NCBI RefSeq assembly: GCF_019649055.1 | Contig: NW_026570229.1 | Location: 124,001-188,000 of the forward strand | DNA length: 64,000 bases | From: Paramacrobiotus metropolitanus | Lineage: Eukaryota; Tardigrada; Eutardigrada; Parachela; Macrobiotidae | Direction of reading: 5' to 3' | In this document: positions 20,906 to 33,447 of the stretch, piece by piece | Layout: each line of letters starts with the position of its first letter | Position numbering within the stretch: the stretch's first letter is position 1 | Translations under genes and position numbers: made by a program | The notes under the pieces: generated by a model | Seen by the model: only the letters and a program-made list of their open reading frames with translations | What the model was told of the DNA's origin: nothing | Databases searched by the model: none

Positions 20906-23900
20906 CTAAAGTTTCCCGTTGACAAAGCATAGGCTCCCAGTGTGGAAAACCGAAACCAAAGCTTGAATTCAAATCCAATGCTAAGTCTACGAGAAAATTT
21001 AGGTGCCTCGATTATCTAATAAAAACAACTTATTTGGTATCAAAGTTCTCACAAATTGTTTACATTCGTTTGAGATATCGTTAGATGGTTTTCGTTAAGA
21101 AATGTGCAAGGTGCAAGTTTAAATATCAGCATGCCGATAGCCGGCACGGAATTGGGCTTGTTTAGTACAGATAAGTGTCTTGTTGCGTGCGGTTTGAGTG
21201 TAACCACATTTATGGGTTAACTATAACGTAGTCTGTGACAGTTTCGTTTTTTTGTATTTTCCTGCTGCGTAGGTGTCTTTTCATTTGTCAATAAAATCAC
21301 GGGGACGGAACTGATTTGTTAAAGCTGCTTCTAGGAAATCCTAGTCGCCGGCCGTGCCGACGTCGTTCGCTTGTAGAGAAATATACCAACTTTGAGCGAA
21401 AGATTCGACGTACACAGGGATGCGCTTGCACGTTTTCTCGCCGTGCGTGTGTCTCGTGATGGGGGCATACTGGACCGCCATCACACACACTTCTGTGCGA
21501 GATACCACATAAGATCATCTTACGCACGTCCGTGTAAAATGGATACGAGGTCAAATACGCGAGTCGTTGGGACGAAAAAAATTTCACAGCATTTGGCGGT
21601 TCGGTTGGCCACCTTGGAAGGCGTTCAATGCGGCATCGCCATCTGCTATAGCATCCTCCTTTATCCGTGCAACGGAGGACAAAAAGGGTGTCAGCTCCTT
21701 TTGCACTAAAAAAATTCATTGTCTAGGCTGGATACGTTGTTTATTATTTGTCTGGCTTCTTTTTTTTTCGGGCACACTTTCTACTTTAACATGGCAGCAA
21801 ATTCCTCCCTTCCTGTTGCCATCATGCTAATTTCTTGTATTGCTAACTTTCTGAATGCATTTGCAACCTCCGTGATCCAACCATCAGACCAAAAAATATT
21901 CTGTGCGAATTTTGTCGAGCTGAAAAAGGCTTGTACAAAAAGCTTGTACTGTCGGTCATACAAAAAGGCTTGTACTGTAAAAAACTTTCGTTTTCATTAT
22001 TTTCTCACCGCGGTGCACAGTATGTTATAGTAAAAAAAACAGAGCAAATTAATTACAAAAAATATGTAGATGCGCTAGTTTCCATCTGACTTAAACTGTG
22101 TCAGAGAAAGTGATTCTTGACTTCCTGCCAAACAATAGTTCTGTATCATATTGCAGGATTGCATCCGTTATTAAATTATTTTAACTGTGTATCATGTCAT
22201 GAACGCTCCACTGTCAAGCGTAACTCTCCTGGGTGCACGGAGCACAATTTCTAAATATTAGAAATGTCCAAACAACGAAAGACCTGTTAAAACCATTCTG
22301 CTATGCTTTTTGAAGAAATCAGTTAACTGCACGGAGCGCTTGCAGAAATGTTCTTCACTCTAACAACAAATCCTCCTCCTTTTCCGCTGCAAAGCGTACA
22401 ATTGCCCTGCGGCGAAACGGATTAGATCGATGTCAGACCAATTTTAAAAATAGTTATACGTGCCGGCGGTACCGCCGCCTACTCCAGTGCTTAACAATGC
22501 ATGCATACGTCCACTCAGCCCGTAAATTTTCACAAGTACACCTCGTGCAACAGGTGGTTTGCCATGTTTTCTCGTGCATTCGTTATTTTCTGCCCTTCCG
22601 GGCATTTGTTCGTTCATTTATATATCGGTGCGGTATCTGCTATATATCACAGCGTGTGTGTTTTTGGTCGGTTTGGTTCTGTTCTTGGTTTTTGCCTTTG
22701 CCCAACAAAACTCACACGGTTGTTCTTTCGTTGGTTCGTTTTGCTCGGTTTCGGGCGTCGCAGCTCGTCCTGCGACAATATTACGAAGATACGCTAGTTG
22801 CACGCTAACTTAAAAGGAATCGGTGCTAAGGCTCACTGTATCCAATATTGCCACTGGCTTCGATTGCAGCAAACTGCGGCTGTCGTACATCTCCGCTTTC
22901 GCGAACTGCAACTTGGGACTGTCGTCTCAAGTATTTCTGAAAGGCGGCAGTCTTCCCGTCAACTGTATACAGATTGCAATTAAATTTTGAATTACATCAT
23001 CAACGTTCCGCTTATTACCGCTCTTGCCATTTTAGCTTATCAAGTCAAAGCGTAGGCTTGTATTTCCTTTAATATCCACGTCTAATTTCACTTAACGGTA
23101 ACACATGAATGAGTTATTTTCATGATTAAAGCATGGACCGATTCTAGATTACCGGTGACGACTTTATCGTCGCGTTCACTTCGACGCATTGTGAACATTG
23201 CGCGCGCTTTGTACTGGATGTGCACTTTACCCATGCCCCCCGCCGAAATAGAGCCATTAATTATAAATGCCGCACCTGCAGACACTTAAGTACTTCTATT
23301 TACATGTTCTCTTAAATCACTGTTTCATTGATTTGGTTTAGTAAAGCTTCTATTGTCTGTAAGTGTCCTTAACAATCGCTAATTATTCCTTTTTTTCTGA
23401 TGATGGCGACCGTGAAATATGAACAATAAAGCTGATACGTTGTTGGACGGTGGAAGATGAAGCGCTAATGTCGCGTAATACTGACAGAAGAGAGTACGTA
23501 TGGTTTTACATATTGCCATGCGCGCTTTGGTGCGTTCGTTCTTCATGATAATATTATACAACTATTTACCGCTGGAACATGTCATGAACATCACGTAATA
23601 CAACAGACTGTGAATTGATCTAGCTTTTAACTGTTGTATAAATGTTAACCCGTGAAAATAACGTTGTTCTTCCAGTTTTTACAGATAATGCGAAGCGAAG
23701 ATGGATCAAAGGAATTCGTGCCCTTTGCACAATTTGCGTTAACAAAGAATCCTCGCGTTGTCTAACGAAACCCATCTACAGCTAGGCGGCTAGCTCGGCT
23801 GCCTGGAGGCTACGTCGAACGTCTGCTCGGAGCTTGAGGGGATTAGCCTGACAAGGTAGGGGCGAGAAAAAAGACATACCGTAAACCCTCCAAGGAGGTA

Positions 23901-24483
23901 GGACTACTGCTGCGTGTTTACGCATGCATATTAGTGTGGAAATATGCAGCTATAATAAAGCCAGGCGACTGCTTATTTTCGCCGAAAAAAAAAACAGATT
24001 ATATCTATTAAGTATAACTGGATCATGATCGCAATGCACCTCAGTATTGTATGCGTTGTAGGCCGGTACAGCTGCCGCGATACTGCGATGGCGACTGCGT
24101 TTAAATTTATTTGCGGTCCACCGCTGCAAGTTATGTTTTGTAAAGCGATATAAATGCAGCGATGACAGGGATGTTCGTTTGTACTATCATAACCCCGCGT
24201 GGTACCGTAAACACCGTATGCAAATATGTTATTGAGTGGTGCTCGCGATCGTTTCATATAACCGCGATGCTATGCAGTAATGTCAATCCAGTAAACCCAT
24301 GCAGCTGCTGTGATACCGCGATGTCCACTGTTGCGTAATAAAACGGTTTCAAACTTCACTACAGCAACCAGATTTTAAACGACTCTTGTACTGATATTAA
24401 GTAAAACAAAGAGACGTATTAAGTTTATGTAATATTAATCAGTGTATAAATGGTTTATTGCTATAGTTGGCAGTCTGTCTTGA
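20906..24483. other. Long stretch without a supported gene
   Basis: About 3.6 kb of mixed composition. Short frames occur on both strands (for example minus 21963-21781, ending AAMLK) but none has a recognised domain, start context or splice support. I see no RNA gene and no long repeat. Confidence 0.4.
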
Positions 24484-24912
24484 ATGTTGATTCTGGAAAA
24501 ATGCTTTTTGACGTTACTGGAGCATTACACCGAACCCGGCATGGAACCTATCAATCTTCAGTTTCAATCTGGGTCTTCCCTTTTTCCTCGTGACACAACA
24601 ATGTTTCTTGAGAGTTTTGCGCAGCAGTGGAACATCGGCCTTAGCAATCAAAAATACCCGAATAATATCAGACTGGGATCTTTTTATGCGGACGCTGTCG
24701 AAAACAATAAACGACAACTACTGCGCCGCCAAATTCAGGAGAATGAGCCCGTCGCGGACTTCGTCAATGATGTGTTGCAAAAGCTGAGTATAGCTAAACC
24801 CAGTATAGATGATCTTGAACAAGTGACCTCTACTAGATCGGGCATGTCAATAAATGCAAAAACCCCTAACGAGTTTTTATCGGACGTCAACGCTGCATTA
24901 AAGTTGACGTGA
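24484..24912 (+). pseudogene. Ty3/gypsy-type Gag fragment
   Basis: 142 open codons resembling the middle of a retrotransposon Gag capsid domain. An aromatic pair (FAQQWNIGL) is followed by LLRRQIQENEPVADFVNDVL, a pattern of the Gag multimerisation region (R-x-Q, x, E-P-V-x-x-F). No zinc knuckle follows. An RT scrap lies 150 bp downstream on the same strand, so both probably come from one decayed element. Confidence 0.5.
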
Positions 24913-25068
24913 GGGATCCACGGCCAGACCCTTAAGAGCGTTTCCTTCCGGTTACAGTGACTGAATTGTCGAATTGCTGGCAGTTGGCTAACGAGGTTTT
25001 AGTACTTTGGACCTTGAATATCGTTTTCATCAGTCTGCCAGATCGTTTAGCGCTAGGCGCTCGGGAAT

Positions 25069-25172
25069 AAACCGGTTTCATAGTCAATGGAAAACGTTTT
25101 CACGATAAAGTTGTACCCTTTGGGCTTTGTAATGCACCATTTGCTTTTCGGTGGACAACTAATATAGTATGG
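25069..25172 (+). pseudogene. Reverse transcriptase scrap
   Basis: Translates as TGFIVNGKRFHDKVVPFGLC, then NAPFAF. This is the RT block V-x-P-F-G-L-x-N-A-P just ahead of the catalytic palm. The frame ends soon after at TAA/TAG codons. It is the continuation of the gag fragment at 24484-24912 or of a related element. Confidence 0.55.
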
Positions 25173-25651
25173 TAATTATTATGATGTCCGCGTATTTATA
25201 GCAATTCGCACTTGCGTAAATAGACGATATTATAACATAGTAAACCCGCATTCCATTGGCCAACGTGACCCATGGCGCGACTTGGGTTCGACGGTCCTGA
25301 AGACAACGTCATTAGGTTATGTCACTTTACCAGTTGATGTTTTGATAATCTGAACAGATATTTCTGTTACTTAAAGCAGCAGCGAAATGTTTGAAATATC
25401 CAATAAGGAGTATGACTACAAACGGTAATGTATGACATCACAGAAGGAAGTAATCCAACCTAGAAGCAGAAGGGATAATTATCTTTTTAGTTTCCGGCAT
25501 TTAATGCTTACGTTGTTTGGCGATCATACCAGCGACGATACAGAATCATCGCTTACAGTGAGTGGAGAATCCGTCTTGTTCTATAGGTGCTACGCCACGA
25601 ACGATGTTACGCCACATCATCGTTCATTCTAACAGCGCACGATTTATCTTA

Positions 25652-25681
25652 CCGGGTGGCTGAGCAAAATGGCGGTCTGAT
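25652..25681 (+). repeat. Left terminal inverted repeat
   Basis: CCGGGTGGCTGAGCAAAATG continues to GGCGGTCTGAT; pairs with 26581-26610, with 3 mismatches in 30. Confidence 0.75.
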
Positions 25682-26580
25682 TTAAGATGATGCGCTGGAT
25701 CCGTCTGTTGCTTGATTGACGTCATCTTAGGTTCATTCGAAAGAGTAACGCTTTTAACATAAAACAGTTAAGTCAAGCTAAGATTTTCCTAAGTCTGGAC
25801 GTATTTTAAGATTTTTTTGAAGGACTGGGTAGGTTTAGAGGCTGTCCTGGAAGGGAAAATTTGAAAATACTCATTTCTCAACCAAAAATTGCTGCTAATC
25901 AGCTAAGTAGAAAACTTTTTTTCGGGTTACTGTTTCGGATAGAGGGGTACTTCCTTGTTTTTTTACTGTATGGCACTGCAATATTCAAGCAACGGTGTTC
26001 GGCTAGCACCCGGAATAACTGAGACTCTGCACGAGTAATTCTCATGAAATCCGCAGGAAGGATTTTTGAAATCGAATTCTTGATTAACGCTTCGAAAAGT
26101 TGTCTGGTACAATCTTGTATCTGGAAGGGCAATGTGTTAACTACATTTTGATATAAAACCGACATTTCTTGTTTCTTCTTTACGCGCAGCCAAAAATTTT
26201 AACGAAAAATGGTCATAAAAATCAAAATAAAAACCTGCATTTTTTGGGAAAGTCACAAAGTGGGCTGTCCGCATAGCTCGTCCAGCGCATGCAATATGTT
26301 AACAACTGCTTTTTTTATTGAAAGAAGGTGTGTTTCTCTAAACCAAGCCGGCAAAGATATTCAAAAAGTCCAAACTGGAAAGAAATGCCACGAGATTCTA
26401 AGTTTGGAGAGCTGGGACACGAAAAATTTGCACACGACCTTGGTTTGCGCCACTGCAAGCGATCACGGCTTATGTTTTCCAAAAACATTTTATTGATTCT
26501 GATAGCCAATAAAATTCTCTATCGAATGAGTCTTAACAAAATACGGTTTGACCGCAGGTTCACGAGAAACAAACTAAAAT

Positions 26581-26610
26581 ATTAGACCGCCATTTTTTTC
26601 AGCCACCCGG
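26581..26610 (-). repeat. Right terminal inverted repeat
   Basis: Reverse complement begins CCGGGTGGCTGAAAAAAATG; pairs with the left repeat at 25652-25681. Confidence 0.75.
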
Positions 26611-26984
26611 TAGAAGGTGTCGTTATTTTAATCTCTTCACCATGCATTAGGAAAGGCTAGAACAAATGCAGAAGAGAACGCTCGCTGCTCACAAGGTTCA
26701 GCATCCTGGAAAAACTGAAAACGTATAAAAATCAACACTATTATAGTGAGTAAACTGAGTGAAGGATGCTGAATTGCACCTCAGCGTATACCAGAAAACT
26801 GAAGCGGTATACAATGCCGATAGATAGTAGATATTTCGTTAAATGGGAATCAAGACAGTTACAACGGCTCATAAACGAATTGTAACATATGTCTGATTTG
26901 CACACGTCTTTGCTTATCTTTCTACTTTCCCTTCCCTTCTGAGTTATTCGTTGCACTTCAATAAAGTGATTTTTATCTTGCAGA

Positions 26985-27702
26985 ATGTTCATGATCGACG
27001 AAACAACGCGAACAATGGTTCGCGGCAACGCCTTCCGGACGCTGGTAGACAACTTTATGGTTCATCATGCGATTCCGTACGAAACGATGAATTTTGTCGA
27101 AGCGGAATATGCGCTGGGGAAGTTTTACAAACAGCTTATTGAAACGCTGTTTCGGGAGCATTGTGGAAACCCGAACGATAGGGTGCGTATGGTATTCCGT
27201 CATCCGGAGCACGTAGACTTCAATTTCTCCACTCCAATCATACCTGCTCACGATCTAGAATCATTTTGGCAATAACCGACTGCATCAATCCATCTGGAGG
27301 TGCTTTTTTCGTCCTAGATGACCGTGTCCGGTACACGTTAACGTTATGCAGTGACGTACATGGAGCTGAACGCGTGCTGCGGAACACTACGCACAAATTT
27401 GCCGATTATTTGGTGAAGAAAAAGTGTTTATTCAAATTGCAGTCTAACTTTGATAGAGATCAGAATGACTCTTTATGCTGTCCAAGGGCTATCGCCATCG
27501 GTTTTCCAATCGAACTGAAACAAAAAAACCAAAAGTCAATCAGAGATTCGCGATGGCAACGCAATTTGACGCCACAAAGAAGCTATGCCGTGACGCAAAG
27601 GTTGAGCCTAAGAAACCGTGCTCGATCAAACATGTGGACAAGTTTTCCTGGCTGCTGTATGATAAATACGGTTGCCAATCGATCCTTTTAACGCCGACCT
27701 AG
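26985..27702 (+). pseudogene. Second Polinton polymerase B, N-terminal region only
   Basis: Matches the N-terminal part of the polymerase at 6463-5745 in pattern: FREHCGNPNDRVRMVFRHPE, then NFSTPIIPAHDL, later LCCPRAIAI (the C-x-x-R-A-I block), then KKLCRDAKVEPKKPCSIKHV. Frame changes lie near 27270 and 27510. Nothing of the exonuclease or polymerase core follows. It is on the plus strand, opposite to the first copy, and starts a set of plus-strand Polinton remnants running to 32.6 kb. Confidence 0.7.
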
Positions 27703-28661
27703 ATTTGAATATCATTTTGAGCTCTACCCCGCGAAAAAATTTATTTGCGCTTGTATACAGCGGCAACTAATTCGACTGTGTGTCGAAACCTTGGGCTCCT
27801 GTTGGAAAATAGTTTCGTTGTGAAATTTGTGGAGACTTTGCGTACCAGAGGACTAATCACAGATACATAAGACCGCAGCGTGTTTTCAGGACTTCTGTTG
27901 CGCTCCGGCTGATTCTCAAAAACGTCCTTTAATTTGCGCGAAAAAAGCACTGGTCGAAAAACAAACGGAAAGAAAACCGTGTGCGAGGCATCGACTAAAT
28001 GCCTGGACTGTGGAAAATACGTTGCCACGACGGATAGCAGGTACGGATTTCCAGCTGTTACGCCCAGCATTGGGTAGCACATTAATACAGAATCTCGGGA
28101 ATTTTTACTTCACGGGTTGCTCAAAAACCTAGTTCTGGTTCTGAATTTCTTTCCTAGTTCTGAAGCGGTTGTTGAAAAATGGTATAGTACAGAAACAGAC
28201 AAAGGGGTCGAACAAAATGCAGCTGGTTATTCCAGGTTTGTAATTGAATTTCACGATATGCGTATCTTAATTGATATTCCCTAATCCATTGACGCTTGGG
28301 CGCAAGCGTTTGGCGCAATCGAGCAACAGGGTCAGTGAAAATAAGCGAGCGAAATGGGCGGGCTTTTCTGTTTCCTCATGGAGAGAGCTCTGGTATGATC
28401 GTGAAGTTTGTAACTCGGTCGAACAAGATGTCCAAAAGGCTGCGGTGATCAAATGAACATTTCCGAGCCAGGTTAATATCAACAAAGCTGTCTCTGATTA
28501 TAATGTCACTACTGTGCATGCCGTCATCATGTCTGATGAAGGCATGGAAAAACAGTGTGTGCTGGGAGCAGTCTCTGATTATAATGACAGAGTGGCAGAT
28601 TATAATGGCACTGGTCACACGGACCCGATGGAACGTGTAACGTAAAAGCAGTAGGTCAGAA
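27703..28661. other. Stretch without a supported gene; short direct repeats
   Basis: The polymerase core expected here is missing. GATTATAATG recurs at about 28495, 28577 and 28598, twice as part of TCTCTGATTATAATG. No gene recognised. Confidence 0.35.
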
Positions 28662-29310
28662 GTGAATTCGACAGTTCAAATTGACCATGCACATTTGGCC
28701 CCCAAATTTGGCTTGCCACCCGACAAGAGCGCAGAACAGGGTCTTGCCACGAGACCGGACCAATCCATTTGCTCCCTCATGGATCTCTTCGGCCAGCTAG
28801 CGGATGTTGCTGCGGAAGGGGTAAGCAGTCGATACAAAGCGGAATCAAAGCAATAGCCTCGAAATCGTCCGTACCGGGAGATAACCTTCCGACTTTTCTT
28901 TCCTTCACGAATGGAGAAATACAATCTTCACAGCCATTGGTTGTGCGGTAAGTATAATCGTACTAATCATCACATGCCGTTGTGTTGGTTTACCTAATTG
29001 CCTTACGGCAATGGCCTCACTCAAACGACCGCCCCACTACGTGCAGACGCCGGGTGACGACCCGGAAGTAGCCGCACGCATATCTACGGATAATTTGCGA
29101 CGAGCGGCATCGCAGCCTAATGTCGGTTTGTTCCTACCCACCCGCATATTCTGCCCCTGGCCATCCAGAACTCAGGATACCCCGACAACGTATACAATGC
29201 CTAAAGGAACGGCTTGGCGCCAGGCATCTCTACATTTATATTACTCTCATTACTTCATAATTCATTTGCTGCAGATCTGTCTGTCAAAAAATGTGAGCCG
29301 AAGAAAGTAA
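28662..29310 (+). pseudogene. Weak unrecognised gene remnant
   Basis: I do not recognise it. Three consecutive plus-strand frames look coding: AHLAPKFGLPPDKSAEQG (28680-28855), GDNLPTFLSFTNGEIQ ending at a good donor GTAAGTAT (28949), and MASLKRPPHYVQTPGDDPEV (from 29011). Frames change between them. Low confidence; no domain is seen. Confidence 0.25.
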
Positions 29311-30882
29311 CTGTTCCCCATTTCAACTAATCACCGATATTGAACTCATTGTTAACGCTACAGCATAACTGGCGCCGCACCAGCGCGATCCGTAGCAACT
29401 GATCGCAAACTGGGTGCTGTTTAATCTCCTGATCACTCATGTTGATGTAGAGCGCACCACCAAGCTTCGGTTAGATGCTAGCAAATATTCTATACATAAC
29501 CAGCTGTATGCATTTGACCTTGACACCGAAGTCGAAGATCATTGCCCTTATCAAGTTGAAGGGCATATCACTTGAGCAGCCACCCAACCCGACAACGTGT
29601 TAGGTATAGCAGGCTTTGCGCACCGCTGACTTTAATCATGATGCCGTCGAAAAGAGCCTTCAATCGCTTGCATGAGCGGTAAATATCGTCCTGTTTGACG
29701 AGCCGTGTTCAATATTCTGATTAACAACCAGTTGTCGCCCTGTCACGACGTATTGCTCGCCTTCATCACATCCAACATATTAATGGCGCAATTATGATGC
29801 GCGAAAACCTTGATCTTATATAAAGTTAGGGTTATCGATATATTTTTCAAGTACTACACTTGTTTGCCCGGAACATTCTCTTGGTGCTATTAATGTCAAA
29901 ATTATCCTGCCACTCCCAGAAATTGCTTATTTCCACCACTGCACCTACTTAGCTCATCATGAAAATGACTCTAAAAACCATGTTGAACATCACTAAATTT
30001 TCAATTGTATCAATCATCGGCCAGAATATGTCGACTCCATCCGAATTTATCATGAAGATAGGAGAAATCTGCCCCGTCAATCTGCATCATAATTATTATC
30101 ATTTTTTCCAGTAAAGGCTACTTCTGTGGGATGTGCGGATATTGGATAGCATTTAAGCCTCAGTTTGATATTCATTATATCATCGTTATCAAGTTATATT
30201 CGACCGGTTATACTCCGATAGCCCAACTCATCGATATCACTGCCCATGTTCCATGTTTGCCATGCACGGGCCACCGCCGAAAGACTCCGGCGGTAACAAT
30301 AATTATCATCAGCCGTGCACATATTTGGCAAAAAATCTTACGGACTTTAAAAATCACCAAGTTTTCCTCCAGATTTACTTATACGTGGGTGTTTGACCTG
30401 ATTACAAAATTTTCATGCGCCGCTATTTCAAAAATATCGAAAAAGTCGTCCGTTAAAAAATAGAACACAGTGCTAAGGTCTTATAGGTACTATACCTGAC
30501 CGTAGTTTTAGTTTTTTTTTATTTCTTAGTAATTGGTTTTCACCAATTAGGTAATATACTTGGTCAATATATTTTGCGTTTAGTTATAGATACGGATTGT
30601 TCCCACTGTCTTGCAATTACTGTCACCAACGAAAACATCGTCCCTAAAGCCTGTTTTCCGAAGAAATTAGTTAACCGAACATTTCCACGTAGTGCTTGTT
30701 GTCCAAATGGAACACTTCAATTGGAGTATTAGTCAAGGTTCTGATCCATGTTTTTCCTCCGTGGGAGTCAGTGTGTGCCAAGGAAAGGAACAACCAATTA
30801 ATGAGAGACTGAAGCGGATAATTTTCTAACTTTGCCGTTCGTTGTGTCAGGCTAATGGATGTAGCTAGTCCTTCCATGTCCT
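29311..30882. other. Stretch without a supported gene
   Basis: AT-rich DNA with only short frames on both strands. No repeat or RNA gene recognised. Confidence 0.35.
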
Positions 30883-31697
30883 GACGATGGCAGCTGCAAC
30901 TTGAGCGTGCCCTTGCAACCGACCCAGATTCAGTTGAAAAAGTTTTCCTGAAGGTTGCCAAATATTTAAACATAATGATATATGGTTACATTTGCGCCAA
31001 CGTACCGCTAGCCGGTTTTCCCAACGATGAGTATTTATATGCCAAATGCGTTATGTACTGGGCCATCTATGCGAATCACTCAGGAGATCAGTCCGTTAAA
31101 ACTTCAACCACAACTAGGATGCCTGCTCCGACGCTAACCACCCACAGCGCAGAAAACAGAAATCGTAGCCTTTTGCATTTGTGGATGCGGATAGCCATGA
31201 TGAACTGCACACTACCTTTATCATTCCTTGCTGCAACCCTGCTCTACTATAATACAAATGCCCGATTTGCTAATAATGAATTCGTCGTGGAATATTTTAC
31301 TGACCCGGACAATCAACACGTCATAAAAATTTTGGAAATCGTATATTGAACTAAGCGACAGATTTCGAAAATACCTCTTCTTCGAAGAGTGAGAGAAATT
31401 GCATTGGATAGCAAAAGCTACAGCACGGAAGAACGCCTGTTTCTGCGAAAAATGACGCCTTTTGCCATGGAAAGAGAAACAGTATCGACTATCAATAAGC
31501 TGGTGAAAGTAACTTATCGTATGTACTGCAATTCTGGCCAAATTAAAGGTAGGATTCTTCGCCAAAAATGTGCCCAGTATTTCGTATTGCTTGGCCCGGC
31601 CCGCCTACCAGACCTCAACAAGTACGGGTACCATTATGAAGGGCTGGACAAACTTCTCTTTGACCCAACGGTTCAGGCAGCGGAAGAAGCGTTTTAA
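30883..31697 (+). pseudogene. Unrecognised ORF in the second Polinton remnant
   Basis: I do not recognise it. The first frame gives a helical start (LERALATDPDSVEKVFLKVA) and about 150 residues with a hydrophobic LPLSFLAATLLYY stretch, ending near 31349. A short piece in another frame (LSDRFRKYLFFEE) bridges to a third frame with STEERLFLRKMTPFAMERET and a Lys/Arg-rich helix. That frame ends EEAF at 31697. About 270 codons in all, with two shifts. It sits between the polymerase N-terminus and a capsid-type fragment on the same strand, so it may be a Polinton gene, but this is inference. Confidence 0.4.
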
Positions 31698-31888
31698 ATA
31701 AAAGAAGCAAGAATCTCTCATCTTTAAACCATGAACTGAGCAGCTAAGCTTTACCAAATTGTACGGGAACAGTGTCTCTGAGAGGAAGGCAGTCCACAGA
31801 CTTTCTCTGAATTCGAACATGCTAACACGTTCCAACTCGCTTTTCCGAGCAAGTATCCTGGCGAAATGTAAGTTTTTAAATCAACAAG

Positions 31889-32304
31889 ATGACGGGACTC
31901 GACGAGATTTATGAGACAGATAATATCATGGAATCAGTCCCAAACAACGCAATTTTAAATGCCTGGCAAAACTGAACGACAAACTGCAGGACTTCTGCCA
32001 CCTTAACACCGCATCCCAGGGTACCATGTGGCTTAACCGTCGCAAGAGCTTTTCTCGGAGCCTTACCATTAACCTGAGACGATTATTCAAACAGATTTTT
32101 TATCCATGGCTTTGATCTAACACCGGGAAGTACCGGCCTTGGTAAACTCAGTCTTATTCGTCAAGGCAATATCGGAATAAGAGTTATTTTTGGTGAGGCA
32201 GTCAAAGTACCCATGACGGTGACATTCTTGACGTTCGATGCTGTAATCAAATTAAATAATTTCCGCCAAGTTTTAACCTTAAGCTTCTTTGCTTCTCCCT
32301 TGAC
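31889..32304 (+). pseudogene. Polinton capsid-type protein (F54H12.2-like), C-terminal part
   Basis: The last 60 codons before 32285 (GFDLTPGSTGLGKLSLIRQG, then a beta-rich stretch, then TFDAVIKLNNFRQV) match the C-terminal pattern I know from Polinton structural proteins of the F54H12.2-like group (F-x-L-T-P, then I-x-x-G-x-x-x-I, then FDxx-I-x-x-N/R-x-V). Upstream, from ATG 31889, the frames are broken (GLDEIYETDN; MWLNRRKSF). The frame runs on without a stop into the zinc-knuckle ORF. The rest of the protein is missing. Confidence 0.5.
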
Positions 32305-32605
32305 TATGGCTTACAACATCTGCCTTAACTGTGGAGTTATCGGGCACAATTTTAGTGAATGTCCCGATATCGACCTTTGTTTTAATTGTCATCAGCCCGG
32401 GCATTACGCCCGGGACTGCTACAACTACTTTTGCGGATATTATGATACCTACCACGAAGACGACAATTGTCCACTCGGGCAATGTTGTCCCGAGTGCGAC
32501 CAACCAACTGATCTTATAGGAGATTGCGAAAATGGCTTAACATGTACGAATTGCGACCTCAGTGTACACCCAGAACAATGTGAGTTATGCGAAGACGAAG
32601 GGTAA
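32305..32605 (+). CDS. CCHC zinc-knuckle protein, about 99 residues
   Basis: ATG 32305-32307 opens MAYNICLNCGVIGHNFSEC. Two perfect CCHC knuckles (CLNCGVIGHNFSEC; CFNCHQPGHYARDC) are followed by a variant one (CGYYDTYHEDDNC) and a Cys-rich acidic end with CPEC, CTNC and CELC pairs, ending EDEG at 32605. Such knuckles bind single-stranded nucleic acid. It is in frame with, and directly after, the capsid-type fragment, so it may be expressed as a C-terminal domain of that protein or alone. There is no basic region as in retroviral nucleocapsids. No frame break is visible. Confidence 0.6.
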
Positions 32606-33447
32606 GCTCATTCAGAAAGGTCATCATTAGAAAAGATGATCCTACATTTATCTATTGGTTTCAGTCTCAGATATCAGTCGCACATTATATATTTTCTCGT
32701 ATTTTTTTTATTACATTATCCAGTTTTATTAGCAAACAAAAAATCGCAGCATGCAACACTAACAAAAAACGATTGCAAATCGCTTAATACAAAAGGGCCA
32801 ATAGTTTATAAATTTATTTTAAAAGAATCGCAGATGCGACAGCAATAAAAAAGTTAAGCAGTGGGAGAAAAAATACTACCCTACTTCCATGGCGTTATTT
32901 TATTATTACTAAAAAAGAGCGCAAATAACTAAAGACCGCGTTGCGGCAGGCCTATCTTACCGGTATAATTTTTCTGTTCTATGTTATTTATGTAACTTGG
33001 TGATGGTAACTTCCTTGTTGTTCAAAACAGTTTACGGGAAGTAGGTAAATCAACCGAAAAGTGACACCGGGCAGCGGCACAAAATATTCAGTGCAAACAA
33101 TGCGGGTTGGAGGGTCAGACTTTGGAAGAACGGTACCGGCGGCGGTGGCACGCGACGAAGATGTGAGGGTAGATGAAAGGTGCAAGGCTTAAATTGTGGC
33201 AAGACAAAGCTTAGACATGGAGAGCATGTAGACCGTTCGCGCAACAGGTTGCGGTTTGATATATAATAGCTCTTAATGTATTTCATTATCCAAATAACTG
33301 TATGCGCATTCACCAGCAGCTTTAGAATTTATTATTATTATCTAAACAGAAACACAGTGATAAGCTGATGGCTTGCCTGATTCAATGAACAGAGTAGTCC
33401 AGACATCGGCTTATGATTTAGGAGACCATTGCGAGGTAAAGGCTCCA
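32606..33447. other. Stretch without a supported gene
   Basis: AT-rich to mixed DNA after the zinc-knuckle ORF. It may include the outer end of the second Polinton; no terminal repeat found. Confidence 0.35.

Larger units (their letters stand above)
25652..26610. mobile_element. DNA transposon with 30-bp terminal inverted repeats, Tc1/mariner-like
   Basis: A 959-bp unit flanked by TA on both sides (25650-25651 and 26611-26612). Its ends match as inverted repeats at 27 of 30 positions, starting CCGGGTGGCTGA. TA target duplication and this TIR style are typical of Tc1/mariner elements. Inside, a minus-strand frame (26165-25899) ends with a Pro/Lys-rich SIRNSNPKKSF stretch that could be the linker of a transposase helix-turn-helix region, but I see no DDE/D core. 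It is probably a non-autonomous or decayed copy. Confidence 0.7.
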
